DNA of 64,000 nt from Micromonospora costi (GCF_003626655.1 NZ_RBAN01000008.1:113265-177264), one strand, 5' to 3'. Positions 27,701 to 35,081 are shown, numbered from the stretch's first letter. Translations and numbers: made by a program. Notes: a model not told the origin generated them from the sequence alone.

Positions 27701-28632
27701 GTCAACGTCTCGTACGCCGACAGCAGCGTGGTGCGCCCGCCGGGCACGTCCCCGAACGTCGCCAGCGTCTCCTCGTAGGCGTAGTACGCCCGGTACGGCA
27801 CCTCGACGGTGAGCCAGTACTCGCGCCGTTCCCCGTCGGTCATGCCGCCCGGCAGGCCCGCGAAGCGCTGCATGGCGAGTGCCCGGCCGGCGTCGGCCTT
27901 CCCCTTCTCCCCCTCGTCCACGCGCATCGGCACCGGCAGCACGCGACGCGCCCGCCGGCCCTCGTAGCCGCGGACCCGGCTGGCCACCGTGGCGGCGCCG
28001 TCGATGCCCTGGTCGCTCAGCGTGAAACAGTCCACCAGGACGTCCGGAAGGTGGATCGTGCAGATCTCGGCGACGTCGCTGATCCCGGTGCGGCTGTCGA
28101 TCAGGGTGTAGTCGTAGTGCCGCTTCATGTCCTCGCGCAGGGCGTCGAAGAAGAGCGCCCCGCCGAGTCGGTTGTAGAAGTTGTCCCAGTTGAGGCCGGT
28201 GACGCTGGTCGCGTAGTCCGGGTTGTGGCGGCCGGCGAGCAGCAGGTCCAGGCTGCCGCCGCCGGGGAACTGCCAGTTCACCGAGAACGCGTACTTCTGC
28301 ACCTTGGCGAGGTGGCGGTGCCAGTCACCGGGCCGGCTCTCCGCGGGCTCCTCGCGGCCGGCGTCGTGGGCCTCCCGGCTGCGCTTGAGGTTCGCCCACT
28401 CGTACTCGAGGATCAGGTCCATCACGCCGCCGGTGGAGGCCACCTGCTCGGGGTCGAGGAACGGCGCGAAGAACCGGTGCAGGCCCGGGGACTCCAGGTC
28501 CCAGTCGGCCACCAGCACCCGCTGGCCGTTCGCCGCGAGGATCCAGGCCGTGTTGGCCAGCGCCATCGTCCGTCCGGTCCCGCCCTTGTACGAGTAGAAC
28601 GTGACGACCTGACCGTCTCGTTGCTCTGTCAT
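24694..28632 (-). CDS. fxsT: FxSxx-COOH system protein: MinD-like ATPase / TIR-like / NB-ARC / TPR
   Basis: A 1312-residue cytoplasmic multidomain protein. Residues 10-320 are a MinD/ParA-like ATPase, with a deviant P-loop YKGGTGRT (Arg where the usual second Lys lies), VADWDLESPG and TLIDSRTGISD. Residues 344-460 resemble the TIR-like part of related proteins. Residues 490-900 are an NB-ARC switch ATPase: FTGREQLLRQL, Walker A GGPGIGKT at 519-526 and Walker B LLVFDNVDQ near 604. From about 940 to the end are Kinesin-light-chain-type TPRs, with motifs such as GEDHRRTLTGANNLA, GPEHPRTLLTANNLA and GEDHPDTLRALGNLA. This is the layout of STAND immune receptors. Its start overlaps the fxsC stop by ATGA. 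It is known from FxsABC loci, where its role is unproved. Confidence 0.88.
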   Translation of the reverse strand: MTEQRDGQVVTFYSYKGGTGRTMALANTAWILAANGQRVLVADWDLESPGLHRFFAPFLDPEQVASTGGVMDLILEYEWANLKRSREAHDAGREEPAESRPGDWHRHLAKVQKYAFSVNWQFPGGGSLDLLLAGRHNPDYATSVTGLNWDNFYNRLGGALFFDALREDMKRHYDYTLIDSRTGISDVAEICTIHLPDVLVDCFTLSDQGIDGAATVASRVRGYEGRRARRVLPVPMRVDEGEKGKADAGRALAMQRFAGLPGGMTDGERREYWLTVEVPYRAYYAYEETLATFGDVPGGRTTLLSAYETLTGHITGGRVTALPRIDEALRRKTVARFERKPAVADEVIVLRHMPEDQAWAEWIQAVLTEVDLRVVVTAVDAPTPVRAGTVTRDLTLVSRSYRAAHGEQADVRRSGAVSALAVYVDGTTPAPDVPVGAWASLHELSAEEAVQRLVQLLGVAAPSGMPPAVRTARFPGTWATVFNPPSRNIRFTGREQLLRQLREELKAGGSDGTPVALRGGPGIGKTQLAIEYAHRFRGAYDIVWWVQADPPQFVDVRMADLGAELGLPRQPTIPEMTRAVRQRLSRPERRADRGAPEQWLLVFDNVDQYEHVRDYLPQGNGHVLVTTRNPDWGDLARALDVDSFQRTESVTHLRTRIGERSITLAEAEQVAEAVENVPIFVAMAGAWLADTGTPVPDYLAGLERRGPSEHIWDLSLQRLKEGSAGAYRLLQLASVLAPEISLELLYSDEVAKVIASHDPVVAARVADRVSERDIAAALVQRINRLALVKVDLHAQQVQVHRLLQAALRARMPEDELAGVRRDVHRILAGSRPSGEVEDPAAEQRLRLLWPHLDGSDALSSPDDDVRQLIIDRVRYIYLNGGYSQGLRYAEQADTAWSRLLTQLDPNTSAHRALQVQLLYLRFNRANLLRSLGRFDDALRLDEETLSAQEKLIGASHPYTLMTAGGYGGDLRAIGRYQDALERDLRTYAASVEVFGEDHRRTLTGANNLAASYRLMGDFRRALDVGDSTYRRLRVVLGPEHPRTLLTANNLARDMREAGDYEGSVTLLQTVVAGYRDLYGEHSRNVLTAQTNLAASLRGTGEIGEAARLLDDAYEHLLAGLGPMNPDTLFTRLSRAANLMLQGERERAHAELIEVEAQFVQVFGEGHPYVLVCRNNLSVAMWDAGEVAPARELASVTATALRAALGDAHPMALAVINNQGVFAILGGDLEAGREQVRVAVGGLRDVLGEDHPDTLRALGNLAIAEQSAAGGAGSIERMRLADRLANRIGQHHPSVVRLREGQYVRRVLDPHPY

Positions 28633-29774
28633 CGGTCCTCTTCCCCCGGTCGCCGGAGATCGGATGCGTCGGTCGGCCGCAGGCTCGGCCGGGGCAGGCT
28701 CGGGCCGTCCTGCGGATAGAGCGGCCCGTGCCGCAGGAACTGCTTGCGCGCCTCGATCACCAGCAGCGGCGCGCACTGCTCGAAATCGTCGACACCGCGC
28801 ACCGGCCGCACTTCGGGGAACCGGGCCGCGCGCAGGGCGCCGGCGATCTCCTCCGCCGCCGCGTCGTCCGGCCCCGCCACCACGAGCGGCACCACCCAGC
28901 GGGGCAGCCCGGCGACCGCGTCACGGACCGCGGCGGCACCCAGGCCGGCGTCGACCAGCAGCGCGGTGGGACTGCCGGGGGCGCGGTCACGCGCGCCGCC
29001 GAACTCGACGACGCGGGTGGGCAGTCCCAGCCGCTGCGCGGTGGCGGCCACGTAGTCGGCGATCGTGAGCGCGTGCCGCGCGGCGAACGGCCGCCACTGC
29101 CGCCCGTCGGCCGCCGTGAGCGCGGCGACCACGAGCGCCGGCTCGTCCGGGTCCTCCGTCGGGGCGCCGGTGAGCGGGGCGGCCCGGGACCGGCGCAGCG
29201 GCGCGGTCTCGGCAACCGCGATGATCCGCTCGGCCAGCGCGTCGAGGACGTCGTCGTACTGCCGGCGGTACGCACTGAGCTTGCACAGCGCCCGGAGCCC
29301 GTTCTCGGCGTACTCGGGCGCACCGTTCACCAGGTCCAGAGCCTCGGCCATCTCGGGGCGATCGTCCCACGGCGGGAGCGGGATCCACAGCACCGGCAGG
29401 ACGTGCCGGGCCGCGTCGCGCCGGTGCAACCGGTCCAGGCGGGAGCGGAACGAGGCACGCTCACCCACGGCCCAGGCGTTGCTGAAGTAGTTCGGCGAGT
29501 AGAGCGGCACGAACACGTGCGCGAGGCTCAGCGCCTCGGTGAGCGCCTGCCGCAGATCCGCGCCGGGCGCGACCAGCCCGTCGAAGAACCCGATGTCGAG
29601 GTCGCCGCGGCGGGCGCCGCGTTGCACGGCGGCGTTCAGGTCCTGGAAGAAGCGCGTGACCCAGTAGTCGGTGTCCGGGCGAGCCGCCGCGGACAGCGGC
29701 ACCGAATGGGCGTAGCTGAGGAAGAAGTACGTCTCGCGCCCGGGCACGGTCGGGGTGGTCTCAGTCCAGCTCAT
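28629..29774 (-). CDS. fxsC: TIR-like protein FxsC
   Basis: A 381-residue protein. The N-terminal domain (about 14-190) starts YFFLSYAHSV and includes IGFFDGLVAPGADLRQAL, HVFVPLYSPNYFSNAWAVGE and HVLPVLWIPLPPW, which matches the TIR-like FxsC group. The glutamate in GERASF aligns with the region of the TIR catalytic Glu. The second half (about 215-350) is another alpha/beta domain with VVEFGGARDRAPG. Its stop overlaps the fxsT start by 4 bases, and its start overlaps the upstream TIR gene by 14 bases. Known members occur with FxsA peptides and FxsB maturases. No membrane segment is present. Whether it degrades NAD or only signals is unknown. Confidence 0.85.
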   Translation of the reverse strand: MSWTETTPTVPGRETYFFLSYAHSVPLSAAARPDTDYWVTRFFQDLNAAVQRGARRGDLDIGFFDGLVAPGADLRQALTEALSLAHVFVPLYSPNYFSNAWAVGERASFRSRLDRLHRRDAARHVLPVLWIPLPPWDDRPEMAEALDLVNGAPEYAENGLRALCKLSAYRRQYDDVLDALAERIIAVAETAPLRRSRAAPLTGAPTEDPDEPALVVAALTAADGRQWRPFAARHALTIADYVAATAQRLGLPTRVVEFGGARDRAPGSPTALLVDAGLGAAAVRDAVAGLPRWVVPLVVAGPDDAAAEEIAGALRAARFPEVRPVRGVDDFEQCAPLLVIEARKQFLRHGPLYPQDGPSLPRPSLRPTDASDLRRPGEEDR

Positions 29775-30438
29775 CGCCGACCTCCTCGAACCCGTCGCCG
29801 AGTTCGTCGATTCCCGACACGTACGGCTCCACCCAGTGCGTGTCCACCGCCCGGACCACCCGCTGCGCCAACCGCCAGACCACCGCGTCGTAGGCGTCCT
29901 TGCCGTTACGGCCGAGGCTGAGCAGGCCGTAGATGCCCTCCTGCTGGTACTGGGGGGCGATGTCCGGGGGCAGCCCGGTGGGCGAGAACATCTGCCGCCG
30001 CCGGATCGCCTCCGGCAGCTGGCGCCGGCCCATCACCGACCAGTTCACCGGGATCACGGACCGCTCCCCCGGGCTCGCCCGGGCATCGGGCCGCCGCACC
30101 TGCCGCCGGCGCACGAACGCGTTCCACTCGCGCGCGCACCAGGTGCTGCGCAGGTACTGCGGTGAGATCAGCGGGATGAAGACCTGGCAGTGCCCGGCCG
30201 CGAAGGCCAGGTCGTCGGCCCACAGCTGGCCGCCGTCGAGGACCCGGTCCATGAAGCCGGCGCTGCTGCCCGCCGGCAGGCCCAGCAGCTCCGCCACGTG
30301 GTCGGACAGGTCCACGTAGAGCTGGAACACCTTCTGGTTCGTGTCCCGCGGCGGCTCGCCGGGCCGCTGCCGGGCGCGGGCGTAGCTGAGGAAGAACACG
30401 GGGGCCCGCGGGTCCACCCGGTCCTCCTCTTCGCTCAC
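29761..30438 (-). CDS. Second TIR-like domain protein
   Basis: A 225-residue single-domain protein that starts at GTG 30438, with GGGAG upstream. It reads VFFLSYARARQRPGEPP, GFMDRVLDGGQLWADDLAF, then CQVFIPLISPQYLRSTWCAR followed by EWNAF. The SPxYxxSxWCxxE pattern is the conserved TIR element that holds the catalytic Glu, and it is better kept here than in FxsC. The C-terminal 60 residues are helical, with YGLLSLGRNGKDAYDAVVWR. The gene overlaps the AAC(3) gene by GTGA and fxsC by 14 bases. A paired TIR in this locus suggests a two-protein signalling unit, which is inferred only. Confidence 0.8.
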   Translation of the reverse strand: MSEEEDRVDPRAPVFFLSYARARQRPGEPPRDTNQKVFQLYVDLSDHVAELLGLPAGSSAGFMDRVLDGGQLWADDLAFAAGHCQVFIPLISPQYLRSTWCAREWNAFVRRRQVRRPDARASPGERSVIPVNWSVMGRRQLPEAIRRRQMFSPTGLPPDIAPQYQQEGIYGLLSLGRNGKDAYDAVVWRLAQRVVRAVDTHWVEPYVSGIDELGDGFEEVGDELD

Positions 30439-31316
30439 CGGCCGCTCCCGTCCGATGGGGACACCTGCATCGCACCACAGTAGCGACAGCGGCACACTCC
30501 GCGCGGACCTGCGTCGTCACCGCGATGGTGGGTCATCCACCGGCCGGCGAAGTCGACGGCCGCTCGCATCGGGACGGCCCGGCAGACCGCGTTGCCCACC
30601 CGCCCGCGCGCCACGGATGGTTCGCTGTCCAGGGCCGCCCCGATACGGGGGAAGTCGCTGTCGTCGAGGTCGAGGGCGAGGAAGTCCCGGCGGACGCGCC
30701 GGCCGCCGTCGTCGCGCACGTAGCAGCGGTATGCGCGCTCGGCTGCCGGGTGGGTGAGCCGGTACTCGGCCAGGTGGAACGCCGTGCAGGCGGTGTAGCC
30801 GACGCCGAGCAGCAGGACGAGGGCGTCGGCCGCGTAGAGGGCGCCGAGCGGCGAGCGCTCACCCAGGTGGCAGTCCAGGTCGTGGACGGCGGTCAGCCGC
30901 GCCGCCTCCGGGCCGAGCGCCGTGAAGGAGGTCTGCGGGTGCCCGCTGCGGACCGCGTCGGGCTGCCGCCGGACGTGCTCGGCCAGCGCTCCCATGCCCT
31001 CCGACGGGCTGCGTTCCCGGTCGAACGGCGCGATGGCGGCCTCCACCCGCGCCGCCTGGTCGGCGGTCATGCCGGCCGTGGCGGCGCGGAACGCGGGCGA
31101 GGTGATCGAGTTGCCGGCGGTCTGGGTGGGCACGACCAGCGTTCCCGTGTCGCCGAGCACGTCGCGCAGCGCGGCCAGCACGGTCGCCGGGCCACCGACC
31201 ACGGGCCCCACCCGGGACAGGGACGCGTGCACCAGCACCGTGGCGCCGGCCGCGAGGCCCACCGCCCGCAAGCCGGCCGCGATCTCCGCCCGGCCGACCG
31301 GCGGCGGCGCCGTCAC
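30435..31316 (-). CDS. AAC(3)-family N-acetyltransferase
   Basis: A 293-residue enzyme of the antibiotic_NAT (PF02522) family, which acetylates the 3-amino group of aminoglycosides. Matches are AAGATVLVHASLSRVGPVVG, DVLGDTGTLVVPTQTAGNS, PFDRERSPSEGMGALAEHVR, the active-site region SGHPQTSFTALGPEA, and LLLGVGYTACTAFHLAEYR. GTG at 31316 overlaps the fxsB stop as GTGA, and the stop overlaps the TIR start, so it is firmly part of this operon. Only the general acetyltransferase fold can be claimed. It might modify the RiPP rather than a drug. The last residues include three Cys (CRCRYCG). Confidence 0.85.
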   Translation of the reverse strand: MTAPPPVGRAEIAAGLRAVGLAAGATVLVHASLSRVGPVVGGPATVLAALRDVLGDTGTLVVPTQTAGNSITSPAFRAATAGMTADQAARVEAAIAPFDRERSPSEGMGALAEHVRRQPDAVRSGHPQTSFTALGPEAARLTAVHDLDCHLGERSPLGALYAADALVLLLGVGYTACTAFHLAEYRLTHPAAERAYRCYVRDDGGRRVRRDFLALDLDDSDFPRIGAALDSEPSVARGRVGNAVCRAVPMRAAVDFAGRWMTHHRGDDAGPRGVCRCRYCGAMQVSPSDGSGR

Positions 31317-33859
31317 CAGGTGTCCACCGTGGCGCGCATCCGCCGGGCGAACCGCTCCCCGGCGGGCGTGAGCGCACCCAGGTCGAGCAACGTGTCGAGG
31401 GCGCCCGCCGTCCAGTCGCGGTAGCGCCGGTGGTGCGCCCCCGCCGCCGCGCCCGGCCGCCGGCGCCACACGTCGGCGACCGCCAGATGGGCGTACGTGC
31501 CGTGCAGCACGCCCTCGACGGGACGCGGGTCCTCCCGCCACGGGACACGGACCCGCCGCGGGTCGCCCCGGTCGACCAGGTCGCAGACGTCGAGCACGCC
31601 GTCGAGCTTGAGGTGCTGCACCTCGTGCACGAGCAGGACCGCGAGGGCGGCGTCGTCGGGTGCCGGCGTGACGGCGACGGCCCCGAAGGCGGTCGCCGCG
31701 GCGGCGCTGCGTTGCCGGCCGCCCCGGTCCGGCCGCAACGGCACCACGGCGCGCAGCACCGCGCCCACGCCGGGGGCGTACTCCCCGGCCTCGGCGTCGA
31801 TCCGCCGGATCGCCGCGTCCAGGTGCCGCTGCCACCGGGCGGCGTCCGGCCCGGACAGGCGCGGCGCCACCGGCAGGTCCTGGTAGCAGTCCCGGTACGG
31901 GTCGGTGTCCTCGATGAGCACCGGCGCGCGGCCGGGCACCCGGCGCACCGGCCGCCAACCGGCCGGGTGCCCCGCCCCGTCGGGGCGCGCGGTGACCGCC
32001 GTGTCGCCGGGGCGCACCGTGACGTCGGTGTCGCCGGCGCGGACCCGGACCCCACCGGCGCTGACGGACACGGCGGCGGGCCGGTCGGCGTCGGGCACCA
32101 CGAGCGCGCCGACGGTGGGCAGGTCGAGCACGCCGTCGCGTACCGGCACGGCGAGGTCGGCGGTGGCGCCCGCGCGGATCGCGGCGGCCGCCGCCACGGC
32201 GGCGAGTCGCCCGAGATCGGCCAACGCCGGGCGGTCGTGGCACCGGTGGGCCCAGCGACGGACGAACGGGTGGGCGAGCACCTCGCGCACCGCGTCGGGA
32301 GCGGTCACGTCGAGGTCGACGAGCAGGTCCCAGCCGGCGGCGGCCACGCTGGACGTGGCGGCCGCGGGGCTGAGCGCGACCAGCAGCGCGCGGGTCTTGG
32401 CGAGGTGGATGGCGGCGAGCTGGCCGACCGCGTCGTCGCCGCCGTACCCGCTGCCGAGGTCGTCGAGGATCGCGGGCGCCAGCGAGTCGCCGGGCCGCGG
32501 CGACGCGGCGGCCGGACGGCCGGGCTCGGGCGGGGCGGTGGCGCGGGAAGGGCCGGGCCGCGGCGACGCGGCAGCCGCGCGCCCGGGCTCCGGCGGGCCG
32601 CCGGACGGGCCGGACGGCTCCGGCGGACCGTCGGCCGGCGGGCGGCGCGGGGCGGGGATCGTGGCCGGGCGGGTCACGGGGCGGTCCCCGGCGTCGTCGC
32701 CGGCGGACATCGCGCTGATCAGGCGCACCAGGTCGGTGCAGTAGACCGACGGGTTGTCGAAGCCGTGCCCGGGCCGGTAGCGGTGGGCGAAGAGGCCGCC
32801 GCCGCACTGCCGGACCACGGGGCACGACCGGCAGGTGGCGCAGAGCCCCGCCAGCCCGGCCTGTCGGACGGCGATCATCGGATGGGCCGCGACCTCGTCG
32901 ATCGGGTGGGTGAGCACGTCGAGGCCGGTGGCGGGCGCGCCGTCGAACGCTGACTTGAGGGAGTCGACCTGCTCGTAGCTGCCGTCGGTCTCGATCACGG
33001 CCAGGTCGGCGGCGGCGAGACCGACCGCCTCGGTGCCGCTGACGCCGCCCGTTGCCGTGGCCAGCAGCGAGTCCAGCAGCCGGATGGGCACCGGACGCCC
33101 GTCCGCCGTCCACTGCCGGTGCACGGCGAGCAGCCAGTGGGCGTACGGAGTGGGGACGCCCGGCGGGCGGGGCGGTGGCCGTTCCCAGTTGGCGTGCGGC
33201 AGCAGGAAGTCGATGTGCGGCGGGTCCTCGGCCAGGAGCGCCCGGTAGACGCGTACCGGGTCGTTGGCGAGGTCGACGGTGCACAGCAGCCCGGCGTAGG
33301 CGGGCCGGTATTCGGGGCGGCGCAGCAGCGCGAGGGCCCGCAGCACCTGGGTGTGGCTGCTCGCGCCGTTGGCGTAGCGCCGGTGCCGGTCGTTGGCCGC
33401 GCGGTCGCCGTCGAGGGAGATGCCCACCGCGACGCCGTGGTCGACCAGCACCTCGGCGATCTCCTCGGTGAGAAGCACCCCGTTGGACTGCATGCGCAGG
33501 TCCAGTCGGGTGACCGGGTCGAGTTGCCGACGCAGTTCGGCCGCGACCCCGGCGAGCCCGGCCGCTCCGGCCAGCAACGGCTCGCCGCCGTGCAGCACCA
33601 CCCGGACGGCGTCGAGCCGGTGGGCGACGGCGTGCTCGGCGATGCGACCGGCGGCGGCCGCCACCGTCTCCGGTGACATGGTGCGCGGCTGCCGACGCCA
33701 CGTCTGGTCGGGGTGCTCGTAGACGTAGCAGTGGTCGCAGGAGAGGTCGCACCGGCTGACGATCTTAAGAACGTACTGACTCAGGGCGCCGGCCGGTGCG
33801 GCTCTCGGGGAGGCTGCGAGCTCGCCAGGATCAGATGGACGAGCCGAAGGCGGCGACAT
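31313..33859 (-). CDS. fxsB: FxsB-type radical SAM/SPASM peptide maturase fused to an HExxH domain
   Basis: An 848-residue maturase. Residues 28-380 are the radical SAM part, with the [4Fe-4S] motif Cys37, Cys41, Cys44 in SRCDLSCDHCYVYEH, then HGGEPLL and GISLDGDRAANDRHRRY. The SPASM cysteines are 340, 343, 346, 352 and 374 (CATCRSCPVVRQC, then VYC). FxsB-type enzymes join a Phe ring to the beta carbon of a nearby residue, making a cyclophane. A low-complexity Pro/Gly/Ala linker (about 386-465) leads to a second domain (465-848) with HEVQH at 745-749, resembling the HExxH peptide hydroxylase group. The ATG at 33859 lies inside fxsA, 29 bases of overlap, and no SD is visible, so it may depend on fxsA translation. 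Confidence 0.9.
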   Translation of the reverse strand: MSPPSARPSDPGELAASPRAAPAGALSQYVLKIVSRCDLSCDHCYVYEHPDQTWRRQPRTMSPETVAAAAGRIAEHAVAHRLDAVRVVLHGGEPLLAGAAGLAGVAAELRRQLDPVTRLDLRMQSNGVLLTEEIAEVLVDHGVAVGISLDGDRAANDRHRRYANGASSHTQVLRALALLRRPEYRPAYAGLLCTVDLANDPVRVYRALLAEDPPHIDFLLPHANWERPPPRPPGVPTPYAHWLLAVHRQWTADGRPVPIRLLDSLLATATGGVSGTEAVGLAAADLAVIETDGSYEQVDSLKSAFDGAPATGLDVLTHPIDEVAAHPMIAVRQAGLAGLCATCRSCPVVRQCGGGLFAHRYRPGHGFDNPSVYCTDLVRLISAMSAGDDAGDRPVTRPATIPAPRRPPADGPPEPSGPSGGPPEPGRAAAASPRPGPSRATAPPEPGRPAAASPRPGDSLAPAILDDLGSGYGGDDAVGQLAAIHLAKTRALLVALSPAAATSSVAAAGWDLLVDLDVTAPDAVREVLAHPFVRRWAHRCHDRPALADLGRLAAVAAAAAIRAGATADLAVPVRDGVLDLPTVGALVVPDADRPAAVSVSAGGVRVRAGDTDVTVRPGDTAVTARPDGAGHPAGWRPVRRVPGRAPVLIEDTDPYRDCYQDLPVAPRLSGPDAARWQRHLDAAIRRIDAEAGEYAPGVGAVLRAVVPLRPDRGGRQRSAAAATAFGAVAVTPAPDDAALAVLLVHEVQHLKLDGVLDVCDLVDRGDPRRVRVPWREDPRPVEGVLHGTYAHLAVADVWRRRPGAAAGAHHRRYRDWTAGALDTLLDLGALTPAGERFARRMRATVDTW

Positions 33860-34004
33860 CGAGGCGGCTCGGCCGGTCCGTCGTCCGGGTGTCGGAGAGC
33901 GCGACGGTGCGGGCGCGGGCGATCGGGATCCTGCCGAGTGGTGTGTGCCGGAGATCGTCGAGCGGAGCGGTGGCGGTCGTCGGCCGGTCTGGGATGCGAT
34001 CCAC
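33831..34004 (-). CDS. fxsA: FxsA-type precursor peptide ending in FGSSI
   Basis: A 57-residue peptide ending LDVAAFGSSI followed by a stop, which matches the FxSxx C-terminal rule of this RiPP class (Phe53, Ser55, Ile57). The leader includes APLDDLRHTPLGRIPI, resembling the conserved leader region. GTG at 34004 is preferred because GGGGGGA lies 5 bases before it; an ATG at 34034 would add 10 residues and has a poorer SD. It is the gene just upstream of fxsB and overlaps it. In FxsB chemistry the FGS motif would carry the cross-link, between the Phe ring and the Ser beta carbon. The processing site and final product are unknown. Confidence 0.82.
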   Translation of the reverse strand: MDRIPDRPTTATAPLDDLRHTPLGRIPIARARTVALSDTRTTDRPSRLDVAAFGSSI

Positions 34005-34060
34005 TTGGTCCCCCCATCGGACGTGGTGGGTCATCGGAGGCCGCCCCCGACGGCGGCCCA

Positions 34061-34080
34061 GACAATTGTCGATGAGTCTA
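34061..34080 (-). promoter_or_regulatory. Palindrome and possible -10 upstream of fxsA
   Basis: GACAATTGTC (34061-34070) is a perfect 10-bp palindrome. On the minus strand TAGACT (34075-34080) could be a -10 for a promoter reading into fxsA, but no good -35 lies 16-18 bp before it. A small dyad ACGCT-4-AGCGT at 34085-34098 touches the stop of the preceding gene and may be a weak terminator. Confidence 0.35.
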
Positions 34081-34097
34081 CCCCACGCTGCGTAGCG

Positions 34098-35024
34098 TCA
34101 GCGATGCGTAATGCCGTCGTCTTCAAGGGTTCTGGCCATCCACGCCTCATTGGACAGTGAGATGATCCGCTCCACCTCGGCCACGAACCCGTCGTCGTCG
34201 GCCCAGCCCAGACCGTCGCGCCGCAGGCGTCCGAGGCGCGCCAGGTGGTCGGCCGTGCGGGCGTACTCGAGTTGGTGCTGCTCGTACTGCTGGGCCGCGC
34301 CGTAGCCGACCAACGCCGTGGTGACCGTGGCCACCACGCCGACCCAGGCGGCCAGGCCGAGACCGTCGCCGAGTACGCCGACCACGGCGGACAGCACCGC
34401 CCCGACGGCGGTCAGCGCCGTGGTGACGACCCGCAGCCGGGCCGCCCGCCGCCCCATCCGCCGCGCGCCGGGCAGGTAGTACTCCTCCACCTGTTGCGCC
34501 AGGCGGTGCGTCAGGTACGTGTCCACCCCGGTCACCGGGGGCAGCGACCGGGGCGCCGGTGTCACGTCGAGGGTGAGCCCGACCAGGTCGCCCGCGTCGT
34601 CGAGCAGGTCGTCGACCCGGCGCAGGAGCGCGGCGTCACGCTCGGCGCCGGCGAACGGCGCCACCCGGGCCAGGTAGCGGTAGACCTCGGCCTTGAGCGA
34701 CTCGGAGACCGAGCGCAGCCGCGTCCACACCTGCACCGCCTCCCGGCCGGTGGACCGGGCCGCCAGCGGCACCAGCGCGAGGGCCGCGCCGGCGAGCACC
34801 GCGAACGCGCGGCTCACACCCTGGTGCACCCCGTCGAGCTGGGCGGCCGCGGTGCCGGCCACGGCGGCCACCACGGTCAGGCCGGCGATCGCCCGGCGGC
34901 CGCGGACGATCCGCCGCTGCGCCGCCACCGCCGCCCGCGACCAGACCGCCTGCTGCCGCCACACCGTGTCGACGACGGTCGGCGCATCGACATCCGCCAC
35001 GCCCGCATGGTAGGCCACCGGCAC
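34098..35024 (-). CDS. DUF4231/SLATT-like two-helix membrane protein
   Basis: A 308-residue protein. Two hydrophobic hairpins are visible: GLTVVAAVAGTAAA with VLAGAALALVPLAA (about 48-90), and TALTAVGAVLSAVVGVLG with AWVGVVATVTTALVGYG (about 203-250). A helical region lies between and after them, with the pattern YEQHQLEYARTADHLARLGR. This is the DUF4231/SLATT arrangement, linked by comparative genomics to pore-forming effectors of bacterial immune systems. Starts at GTG 35024, 35018 or 35000 are possible and none has a clear SD. It lies 93 bases before fxsA, the only gap in the island, so it may have its own control. Confidence 0.72.
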   Translation of the reverse strand: MPVAYHAGVADVDAPTVVDTVWRQQAVWSRAAVAAQRRIVRGRRAIAGLTVVAAVAGTAAAQLDGVHQGVSRAFAVLAGAALALVPLAARSTGREAVQVWTRLRSVSESLKAEVYRYLARVAPFAGAERDAALLRRVDDLLDDAGDLVGLTLDVTPAPRSLPPVTGVDTYLTHRLAQQVEEYYLPGARRMGRRAARLRVVTTALTAVGAVLSAVVGVLGDGLGLAAWVGVVATVTTALVGYGAAQQYEQHQLEYARTADHLARLGRLRRDGLGWADDDGFVAEVERIISLSNEAWMARTLEDDGITHR

Positions 35025-35050
35025 CCGGCGCTCGACCCGCCACGGCGGTG

Positions 35051-35081
35051 GCCCCGCGGTCGGCGGCGAGGCGGGCGGGGC
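35051..35081 (-). terminator. Weak hairpin between iolD and the DUF4231 gene
   Basis: GCCCCGC and GCGGGGC (7 bp each) flank a 17-base loop within the 81-bp gap. It might end the iol transcript, but the stem is short for DNA of this GC content. Confidence 0.25.
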
